Positions 56,323 to 64,000 of a stretch of DNA of 64,000 nt are shown here, piece by piece. Origin of the DNA: Xenoacremonium recifei (lineage: Eukaryota > Ascomycota > Sordariomycetes > Hypocreales > Nectriaceae); NCBI GenBank assembly GCA_012184525.1, contig WOFQ01000005.1:992001-1056000 (forward strand), given 5' to 3'. The notes under the pieces were generated by a model, which did no database searches, had not been told where the DNA came from, and was given only the letters and a program-made list of their open reading frames with translations. Each line of letters opens with the position of its first letter. Positions within the stretch are counted from its first letter, which is position 1. The translations under genes and the position numbers were made by a program.

Positions 56323-58065
56323 ATGGACTCTGTCCAACTTGCAGCGGCTTCTCACCAAAAGCCTGAGGGTACAGTAGTTCTTGGTGGCGACTGTGACTCC
56401 GACTCTGCCCAGCATGACGGCCCCGTTATCGACAAAGAAGCGCAAGCCGGCGTTCAACAAGTCGAGGCCATCGCTTCAGTCTGGACAACTACCAACCTGA
56501 TCATTCTCTACATCTTTATCTGGATTGTCTACTTCGTCATGCTTATGCAACAAGCCGCCGAAGGCGCTTTAAATCCCTACGTCACGTCGGCCTTTCAATC
56601 GCACTCCCTCACACCTACCGTCGGCATCATCGCCAGCATATTCGGGGGAGTGTGCAATTTGACCATCGCCAAGATCCTCGATATCTTCGGACGGCCCTAC
56701 GGCTACGCCTTTTCCCTCCTCATTACCACCATCGGTCTCATAATGATGGCAGCGACGAGGAACGTTGAGATGTATGCAGCCGCTATGGTTTTCTGGACTG
56801 TCGGGAACAACGCGCTGCTCTATACCGTCAACATTGTTGTTGCTGACACGACAACCCTGCGAAACCGAGGCCTTATGACGGCAATAGCCGCGTCTCCCAA
56901 CATCATCACAACCTGGCTCGGCGGTCCAATTTCCGAAGGCTTCCTTAACGGTCCTGGCTGGGAGTGGTGCTTCGGATTCTTCTCTATCATCGTTCCTGTG
57001 TTGTGCTTCCCCGTTTTGGGCATCTTGATGATGAACTATTCCAAGGCGAAGAAGACGGGACTAATCACACCAAGGAAGAGGATAAGGACACCATGGCAAT
57101 CTTTCCTCTATTACTGCCGCGAATTCGATGCCTTCGGGCTCCTTTTGATCACCTCAGGCCTCGCGCTCTTCCTTCTGTCCTTCGACATTTACAGCTATCA
57201 AGCTCAAGGATGGCGAGCCCCGATTATTATCTGTTTCCTGGTGTTTGGTGCCGCTCTCATGGTCTGCTTTGCTGTGTGGGAGCGATTCTTTGCTCCCGTC
57301 ACATTCATTCCCTTCTCTTTGCTGTTGGACCGCAACATGGTCGGCGCCTGTATTCTCGGCGCCGTACTATTCATCAGTTACTACTGCTGGACTAGCTTCT
57401 TCAGTTCTTTCCTTCAAGTGGTTAACAACCTAAGTGTCACCAATGCAAGCTATGTGGTTCAAATCTACGGTCTCGGCAGCAGCTTGTTTTCAATTGCGGC
57501 GGGAGTGGCTATTCACTACACTGGTCGTTTCAAGGCAATTACACTCTATATCGCTATCCCTATCTACACGCTCTTCATGGGTCTCATGATCTACTTCCGA
57601 GCCCCAGATATGAGCGTTGGCTATATCATCATGTGCCAAATCTTCATCTCCTTCGCGGCGGGAATCATCATTATCACCCCTCAAATCGCCGCTTTTTCGG
57701 CCGCGTCCCATCAACATATTGCAGCGATTTCCGCTATCATATCTATGTTTTCGTCTATTGGTGGTGCTGTCGGCTTAACAATCGCCGGTGCAATCTGGAA
57801 CGGTATATTCCCGGTCAAGCTGGCTAAGTATCTCCCGGCACACGCGCAAAAGAATCTTCTAAACATCTACGCCTCCCTTGATGTTCAACTTTCTCATCCC
57901 CCAGGCTCGCCTGTGAGGATTGCCATCCAGCATGCGTATGGCGATGCACAATCGATGATGTTGACTGCGGGGACAGCGATCTGGGTGGTCGGGTTTGTTG
58001 CCGTCGCTTTCTGGCGAAACACAGATGTCAAGAAGATGAAGCAGGTGAATGGACTTGTCATCTAG
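56323..58065 (+). CDS. SIT-like MFS transporter B of the isocyanide cluster
   Basis: A single exon of 580 residues from ATG 56323; the frame opens 27 bp earlier at a TTG. After a 60-residue polar N-terminus come about 14 membrane segments with SIT-family blocks: GALNPYVTSAFQSHSLTPTV, IFGRPYGYAF, NRGLMTAIAASPNIITTWLG, WERFFAPVTFIPFSLLLDRN and IQHAYGDAQSMM. It is a paralogue of transporter A at 44290; the pair brackets the synthase, acyltransferase and hydrolase. Substrate by family would be a ferric siderophore; by context an isocyanide or an isocyanide-metal complex. Direction of transport cannot be told from sequence. Confidence 0.86.
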   Translation: MDSVQLAAASHQKPEGTVVLGGDCDSDSAQHDGPVIDKEAQAGVQQVEAIASVWTTTNLIILYIFIWIVYFVMLMQQAAEGALNPYVTSAFQSHSLTPTVGIIASIFGGVCNLTIAKILDIFGRPYGYAFSLLITTIGLIMMAATRNVEMYAAAMVFWTVGNNALLYTVNIVVADTTTLRNRGLMTAIAASPNIITTWLGGPISEGFLNGPGWEWCFGFFSIIVPVLCFPVLGILMMNYSKAKKTGLITPRKRIRTPWQSFLYYCREFDAFGLLLITSGLALFLLSFDIYSYQAQGWRAPIIICFLVFGAALMVCFAVWERFFAPVTFIPFSLLLDRNMVGACILGAVLFISYYCWTSFFSSFLQVVNNLSVTNASYVVQIYGLGSSLFSIAAGVAIHYTGRFKAITLYIAIPIYTLFMGLMIYFRAPDMSVGYIIMCQIFISFAAGIIIITPQIAAFSAASHQHIAAISAIISMFSSIGGAVGLTIAGAIWNGIFPVKLAKYLPAHAQKNLLNIYASLDVQLSHPPGSPVRIAIQHAYGDAQSMMLTAGTAIWVVGFVAVAFWRNTDVKKMKQVNGLVI

Positions 58066-58390
58066 AGGCTGCCTGGCTCAAGAGTCTTAAGGAGAAGTCG
58101 TAGGAGTGAGGAGGCATGCTAAGGTCGACAAACGTTTGTAATATAGAACAAGATAGCCAATCTCCATAATTCACCTCATCCTCTTTGACTAATAAGAGAT
58201 TTCATCTTCCTAGGCCTTCTTTGACTTCACGGTAACGTGAATATCTTCCTCATCGGTGATTCCCGGCCTTCGGAGGCGGAGAAACTTATCTTATTTCGGC
58301 TATTTGTGGGATCATTTCTCTCCACCACCCTTCAACGTCGACATCCTCGCATCCAAGCCCCCCGATTGAGCAATCCGAAATCACGAAGGC
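58066..58390. other. Intergenic 325 bp
   Basis: Between transporter B and the Zn2Cys6 regulator. It contains CCCGGCCTTCGGAGGCGG at about 58261, several CGG/CCG half-sites that could serve autoregulation; only suggestive. Confidence 0.35.
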
Positions 58391-60537
58391 ATGACCCCTA
58401 AGCGAGCTTGCGATGTGTGCTATAAGAGGAAGGTCTGTGAAATACCCGTCTAGCAGCCAGCGGGTAGCTTATGCTCCTTCAGATACAATGTACCGTGACG
58501 AATCCCGACGACTCCTGCGAATGGTGTTCCCATCATGATCTTCCCTGTACCTTTACGCGAAAAAAGCAGAAGACTTCAATCGATAGGTCAGTGTCTTATC
58601 CGCACCGCACTAGGTCTTCTGCTCAATGGCTCTGCCCACAGTCGAGCCCTTCAAGGCGACGTCCAGGAGCTCTTCCGCCGAGTTGAACATCTCGAGAACT
58701 CTTTGGTTCAGAATGCAGCACAACCCCAAGCAGCGAGTTCTAGTGCTACACCGTTAAAGATACCGGAAGTTTCTATCCCTTTAGATGAACCCCATATTGA
58801 AAGAGACATAACTTTGCGACCGCACGGTGTTCCGTCGCTTCTCAATGACTCTCGCAGCGACGCAGACTTCAGAGGACCCAATGATATCATGCAGTACCTT
58901 GGACAAAATTGGTTCCAAAGAGGATCAAATATATTTGACGAGGCAGGCCAGCGATGGATTTTATCAAAGACCGGCGAAGAGGCCGCCTTCAATAAGTTCA
59001 ACCTCTTCGGTTCAGCATCCGGCTTTTCTGTCGAAGCGTTCTCCGGCCAGCGATCTGACCATGACCCTTTCAAGCTTCCGAGTAAGGATGTCGCCGAACG
59101 CATTATCAATGATCTCTTCCGTTCATCATTTTATCTTATGTACCAAGTCCCGAACCGAGAACTGTTCAAGGAAACAATGGCCTTAGCCTACAATCCTTCT
59201 CCGAATCCAAGAGACTGTTACGATCAGATACCAGCGAAGACATGCGTTCTGGCTGCTTTAACCGTAGCCTGCCAGCTTAAAGGCATAGAAAACGTTGTGG
59301 ATTCTCTTCAAGCAGACATCTGGGTGAACAGAGTACAAGCCCTCATGAGTCGCCTTTCAGTGCCTGCGCGGAGGGATAGTCTCCAGACAATAATACTACT
59401 GGTAGGTGAACCCAGACTCTGGATTCCGTTCTTTTTAGACCTAGTACTAAGATATGGCTAGGAAATCCACAGGTTCTTCGCTGGGCAATGGGAAAGAGCC
59501 GCATCACTACACTCCATCGCATGCCGTATAGTGTGTGCCTTTGACGGGCATTTCTCCAACAACATAGACGCCTTGCGTTATTCTAGACGTTTTTTCTGGC
59601 TGTGCTATATGTTTGACAAAGATATTTCGCTTCGATCTGGGCAACCGCCTCTCCTCGCAGAAGAGTCTTGCGACTTGACACCTCCAGTCGACGCTTGCAG
59701 ATACAACATGAGTTTTGAATACCTGGTACCCATAGACGAAGATTCTTTCTATGGCTGCCACGCAATGGACAGGTACTTCTTGCCTCTGCTCGGAAATCTT
59801 GAGTTAAGTCAACTTAAAGAGACTACATGTCGTCTTCTCTTCGCTCCCAAAGCCTTTAAGTCCAGCGATCTCGAAATTCTAGCTGCAATTCGGATACTAG
59901 ACAAGGACCTTGAAGATTGGCGACTCTCGATTCCGCAAGGCCTTCAGCCTATGCTGTCACTTCCTCACGGCTTCCGTCAACCTTTTCGTATAAACGATGT
60001 TCGATGGCTACACGCGATTCACTTGCAACTAGAGTATCTCTATCTTGCAATTGTTATCCATACAAGTGTGAGGCAATGTGGCGCAGCCTATGCCGAAGCT
60101 GCTGAGCTACCACAGGACCTCCATAACGTTTTCCATTCTAGCGGCGACATTTCTCTTGAAGCTGGTCGTTCAACGCTCCTACTACTCAAGAGCCTTCCAA
60201 ATACCTTGGAAAGACTGAAAATCTGGTAATTATTATCATTCTTTGAGTTTATCTGATGCCGTCCTTCTAACTTTGACTTAGGCACATCATCTTCTACCCA
60301 CCAGTTGCAGCGATGGCACTGTTTATCAACATTCTTTTACACCCACTGAACCCTCATGCACAGCAAGATTTGGAACTTCTCAGATCAACTATCGGATTGT
60401 TTCAGGATGTGTCTGCGCAGAGCCTTTCAACCAAAGATATTGAATACATCAAGGAGATGAATAACTTCATCGCGGAATTGGTTCGTCTCGGTGATGCTGC
60501 TGTATTAAAAGCAAGAGAGGAGGAACAAGACTTGTAA
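58391..60537 (+). CDS. Zn2Cys6 transcription factor, candidate cluster regulator
   Basis: Five exons, 58391-58432, 58483-58586, 58642-59401, 59462-60225 and 60282-60537, introns 50, 55, 60 and 56 nt, give 641 residues. The first intron falls inside the zinc cluster, which reads CDVCYKRKIQC, then an eight-residue loop, then CEWCSHHDLPC. A leucine-containing coiled stretch follows (VQELFRRVEHLENSLV), then the fungal-specific domain with SSFYLMYQVPNRELF, RFFAGQWERAASLHSIACRI and YSRRFFWLCYMFDKDISLRS. The third acceptor (TAG before GAAATC) was chosen because it keeps the frame into that block. Position at the cluster's end suggests pathway control. Confidence 0.84.
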
Positions 60538-60685
60538 AATAAAGCTTGTGTGACTTCGGTGCAGATACAACGGAGCACTATTCAATCCTTATCCTATCGA
60601 CAGGAAGAACCTTCATCTCGTCATAGATTAAGACAAGCATTCATTTATTTTTATAATTGCCGACTACGTAATATTGAGAAAGGTC

Positions 60686-62151
60686 TCAAAAAAGTGTGCC
60701 ATCACCATCAATCAAGATCGGAGAGGACCGAGTCGTAGGTCGTAATTCAGCTGCCAGCTCCCTCCCGCCTTTCCATGTCCCAGCTTCCAACATTTGAGCC
60801 ATACTGAGATGCACTCCCTGCTTTGCGAATCTCTCACCAATGATCCCGTGAAGCTTGTCCAACAGAGCTACAGTCATAGCCCGCCATTCCACAATGACAT
60901 CGCCGGTGGCTGGATACTTTGGAAGGTTGGTTCCCGAGCTTTCCAGTCCTGCTTTCAGAACTTGGTCTTTGAGTTGAAGGACTTTTAGGTCGACGAAGAG
61001 ACCGCCATTGCGATACTCTGGTAAGCCCGTTCCCAGATTCATGTTCTTCCACTCGAAGCCCAGGATGCGAGTGAAAGGCACAGCCAGAGAGTAAGCTAGC
61101 CATTGGGTAAGTTTGTGGAACGGTTGGATGTTCTCCGGCGCATTGGTATCTTTGTTCGCGTTCACATCTGCGAGGACTTTCAGCGGCCAGGCATCACCAA
61201 TGGGAATTCCGTTTATGTGCGTTCGATCTTTGGGCCATGCGGGGAGCAAGACCTGCTGCAAGATAGACCAAAGCGTTTCGTAGTCGATGAACTGGGAGTC
61301 TCCCTTCTCTCGGATCAAGAAGTCTCGTTGGAAATTAGGCTTCGCTTAGAAATTGGTTAGGGTATTGTCCAGACTCACCAACAAGGTTTCCCGAGCGTCC
61401 TTCTTCGCCAAAGATCGAGGGAAGTTTCAGCATTGATTCTCCCACAGAGTTTAACAGAGCGACGCGCGAGCCACATCCCACGATTTCGTTGGTTGAAGAG
61501 ACCTGAAAGTGCTTCATGAAGGTCGCCTCATCCAAGCCAGTCAAGCCAGCACCTGAAGGAAGGGTCAACGATTGTCCTTGATAGAGAATGCGTGGAATTG
61601 CGTACCTTCAACGCGAGCCTGCTCTGTTTCGTTCTTGGAGAAAGCCCCAGCGGTAAACATATAAAGCGAGGCGACCGCGATGCCTTCACTTCTCTCGTAT
61701 GTGCCTCCTCTGCCAGGCTCGACGTATCTCCAGGTGTCGCCCGCGCCCGCATCGAGCAGAACCGAAACAAAGAACAAGTCGATCAGCCGTCGAGTGATCT
61801 CAAGCTTGTCGGATCCCTGCGCTTCCCAAGCCTGGGTCATCGTGGAAATCCGGGAGATTCCGCCGACGTCAAAGTGCTGCCAGCGGCCATGCGGAGGGAT
61901 CTCGCCAAACCTGTCCGGTCCAAAATCTCGCTGCATACATCATTAATTGCTTAAGCAAAAACAGTTCCTTGTTGTCTTGGTACCTCGATGATTCCTACAA
62001 CCTTGTCCGCGACCGCAGAAAGGCGGTCAGGATGGTAGTCGAAGTGGTTGAGGTTGCCTTTCTCCGCCGCGGCCAGCACCAGCTTCGACCGCTCTCGAAC
62101 GGCCTGTAGGCTCTTCAGATACGCGATACCCTCTTCCGTGCTTGAAGTCAT
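60686..62151 (-). CDS. URC4: Urc4/Urg3-like protein (DUF1688), uracil catabolism
   Basis: Four exons, 61984-62151, 61606-61930, 61379-61552 and 60686-61323, introns 52, 53 and 55 nt, give 434 residues. Conserved DUF1688 blocks are present in order: the helical start EEGIAYLKSLQAVRERS, RDFGPDRFGEIPPHGRWQHF, LLDAGAGDTWRYVEP, then GCGSRVALLNSVGESM, YETLWSILQQVLLPAWP, and FEWKNMNLGTGLPEYRNGGL. In Lachancea kluyveri and fission yeast this family (Urc4, Urg3) belongs to the URC pathway of uracil breakdown; the exact reaction is not settled. The third intron acceptor (ACGAG) is the least usual. The gene shows no obvious link to the isocyanide cluster. Confidence 0.86.
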
Positions 62152-62545
62152 GGTGTATATGATCTTGGTCGGTCTCAGCTTCAAGCTGCCAGTGAAGATT
62201 ATGAAGAAGTTGTGTTTTGGCCACGTCGATCAAGCCGCCACGAAGGCCTGCATGTGGCATGTCTTAGGCGGTTCAGTGCAGGAAGCCTCTAATCAGGCCT
62301 AGTGTTTACGGGCAGTTGCAGCCCACTGATGCCCGAACTCTGTGAAAGCTGCTGTTAACAACACCAAAATACAATCAAATACAGCGGAGGCCATCTTTAT
62401 ATTATTCAAATTGATATATCATCTAAGAGAAACCTCTGTAAACGCCTCGTCAAGTCATGCATCGTTTCATTTACCGTGCTGCCTCTCCCCATAGCTGTGA
62501 CTCCAGTGCCGAAAGGTCCAGATGCCTACCCTGTATTGAAGACGT
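62152..62545. other. Intergenic 394 bp
   Basis: Between the start of the Urc4-like gene and the stop of the last transporter, both on the minus strand. Promoter DNA of the former; nothing specific recognised. Confidence 0.4.
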
Positions 62546-64000
62546 TCATTCCTCATCCACACTCTTTCTTCTGGGTTCCATCATTTCTACTGCTTCCTCG
62601 TCCACACTTTCTCTCCGTGGGACGGTATCTTGATCATTCGTCTCGTGCGCATATAGATTCATGTTGATAAACATAGCCCACAACCCCAGATCATATAGTA
62701 TCCTCAATACGCCACCAACCACAAATGCAATCCAGAATCTCTGTTTGCCTGCGAGAAGACCAGTGAGCGAAGGTCCCATAGCCATAGCTAGAGTCCGAAG
62801 AGTGCTTGTAATTCCCATCACTGCGGTGCGCTCCTCGGGCTTCACTACTGCTGCTATGAAGGCAGCTCTGGGTGCTTGGTCCATGCCATTCAATCCCATG
62901 CGGACATAGAGCAGGATTGTAGTCATCAAGAGCCCTCGAGGTGCAGGAAACAGAAGAACAGCGGCTGAAGAAGGCAGATGCGTGAAGACCATGGTGTTGA
63001 GAAGTCCCAAGTGGCGAGCGCACGGCCCAGCGAAGACAGTGGAAATGCTACCAAGCACCCAGGCCGTTGACATGATGTCTCCCAGTCGCGTCTTGGACAA
63101 ATGGAACTTGCGATCAAGATAATACGTAGTCAGGGTGTGCGAAACCATGCCATCAGCTAATGAGTCCACGACAAGGAGGAACCAAAGCTTGTACATAACA
63201 GAGCGTGTAGACGAAGAGATCTGAGAGAACCGACTCTTGCGCTCTGCGGGGGCTGGAACAATCGAATCTTGATGCGGGGTATCTGATGGAAGATCTTCCT
63301 CGCCCTCCTGAGATTCGTCCAGCAGGCCCTGACCTGACTCGTCGGCTGGTTCGGCGACGGTCTCTTGAATCTCACACTTTGAGCTGAGGCAGGAGGCGAA
63401 GATCATGTTCAAGACACCAGTGACGATATATATCCAGAACGTCGCGTGATACGTCGGGATCAGATCCCAACCATCACGGTTCTTTAACATCTCGACGAAC
63501 CTTCCTGCAAGCTCTGTGCCGACAGCAGAGCCAAGGCTAGAACTTGTCACATACCATGAGAGGACGTCGGCCCGCGTCTTTGGCGTTGTGATATGAGACA
63601 GCATCGACTCTTCAATTGCGCGGAACGGGCCAAAATCTCCTCCGCTAGCACTCACGATGCCCACAACGGCAGCGAAGAGGAGTATCCAGAAGTTCTCAAA
63701 GATGGAGAAGACAGCGCCCGATAAGACCATTAGCAGACCGCCTGCAAATAAGACACGGCGGCGGCCAAGGCCGTCAGCCATGAGTGTGATCAAAAGCCCA
63801 AGTACGACATCGCCGAGGAGCGTGAGAGTCATGAACAAGCCGATCTGGAAGTCCGTGAAACCCAGTTCGGAGAAATACAGTGCTATCGTGAGCGACACGG
63901 CTCCGAATGCAAACATCCGGCATGTCCGCGATAGAATGACGAGCCAGGCATCTCGGCCGGTGTTGTAGAGAGATGCGATGCCGGATTCATGGTAGAGCCA
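62546..64000 (-). CDS. MFS transporter, truncated by the window edge
   Basis: The frame is open from the window end to the stop at 62546, 484 residues visible; the start lies outside. MFS features: a first cytosolic loop with LMADGLGRRRVLFAGG (the RxxxxGRRR-type signature), helix pairs GAVSLTIALYFSELGF and FENFWILLFAAVVGIVSASG, a long acidic central loop (about residues 220-265) rich in Glu/Asp/Ser, and RAAFIAAVVKPEERTAVMGI in the second half. Two repeats of an Arg-rich RRxSVDEE element close the C-terminus. Substrate unknown; the group includes putative drug or metabolite exporters. Confidence 0.82.
   Translation of the reverse strand, partial: WLYHESGIASLYNTGRDAWLVILSRTCRMFAFGAVSLTIALYFSELGFTDFQIGLFMTLTLLGDVVLGLLITLMADGLGRRRVLFAGGLLMVLSGAVFSIFENFWILLFAAVVGIVSASGGDFGPFRAIEESMLSHITTPKTRADVLSWYVTSSSLGSAVGTELAGRFVEMLKNRDGWDLIPTYHATFWIYIVTGVLNMIFASCLSSKCEIQETVAEPADESGQGLLDESQEGEEDLPSDTPHQDSIVPAPAERKSRFSQISSSTRSVMYKLWFLLVVDSLADGMVSHTLTTYYLDRKFHLSKTRLGDIMSTAWVLGSISTVFAGPCARHLGLLNTMVFTHLPSSAAVLLFPAPRGLLMTTILLYVRMGLNGMDQAPRAAFIAAVVKPEERTAVMGITSTLRTLAMAMGPSLTGLLAGKQRFWIAFVVGGVLRILYDLGLWAMFINMNLYAHETNDQDTVPRRESVDEEAVEMMEPRRKSVDEE

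Larger units (their letters stand above)
44290..60537. other. Candidate isocyanide (CrmA-type) biosynthetic gene cluster
   Basis: Six genes with complementary roles: SIT-like transporter (44290, -), isocyanide synthase-NRPS-like hybrid (46593, -), AATase-type acyltransferase (52486, +), HSL-type hydrolase (54540, +), second SIT-like transporter (56323, +) and Zn2Cys6 regulator (58391, +). The hybrid synthase and the acyltransferase share a 697-bp promoter. Boundaries are inferred: the amino acid permease and aminotransferase to the left could belong, while the Urc4-like gene to the right looks unrelated. Confidence 0.75.

Noticed and set aside
1..64000. tRNA, rRNA, CRISPR arrays or bacterial-type operon signals
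   Set aside because: Nothing resembling a tRNA cloverleaf, rRNA or regularly spaced repeat was seen by eye; a computed scan was not possible.

Overview
The window looks like chromosomal DNA of a filamentous ascomycete, most likely an Aspergillus- or Penicillium-like member of the Eurotiales. Genes lie on both strands and most carry short introns (about 46-135 nt) with GTAAGT-type donors and CTAAC/CTGAC branch points. The families are typical of Pezizomycotina: Zn2Cys6 regulators, SIT-type MFS transporters, LaeA-like methyltransferases, FunK1 kinases and DUF2235 hydrolases. No rRNA, tRNA or CRISPR was recognised. All gene models were built by eye, joining reading frames across introns so that phase and family motifs are kept.

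Layout. 0-4 kb: a decayed transcription-factor relic and a MirB-like siderophore transporter with a palindromic GATA/SreA-type site upstream. 4-7.2 kb: no convincing gene. 7.2-17.6 kb: an AKR7-like aldo-keto reductase, a zinc-cluster-less regulator, an ornithine-aminotransferase-like enzyme, a Zn2Cys6 regulator, a Dal5-like transporter and an HSL-type esterase. 19-33.9 kb: an MCT-like transporter, a LaeA-like methyltransferase (8 exons), a DUF2235 hydrolase, a haloacid dehalogenase, a DUF3425 bZIP protein, a Kelch protein, a Zn2Cys6 regulator and a DUF7702-like membrane protein. 34-37 kb: a retropepsin relic and a FunK1 kinase. 38-44 kb: a second zinc-less regulator, an ACC-synthase-like aminotransferase and an amino acid permease.

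The centrepiece is at 44.3-60.5 kb. A 1,626-residue hybrid gene joins an isocyanide synthase (DIT1/PvcA) domain to an adenylation domain, a carrier domain and a C-terminal HxxxD acyltransferase, the architecture of the CrmA class of fungal isocyanide synthase-NRPS-like enzymes. A divergently transcribed second acyltransferase shares its promoter. An alpha/beta hydrolase, two related SIT-like transporters (one on each side) and a Zn2Cys6 regulator complete a compact cluster. The inferred scheme is: amino acid to isocyanide acid, activation and loading on the carrier, release or acylation by the transferases, trimming by the hydrolase, and movement of the product or its metal complex by the transporters.

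60.7-64 kb holds a Urc4/Urg3-like (DUF1688) gene and an MFS transporter cut by the window edge.
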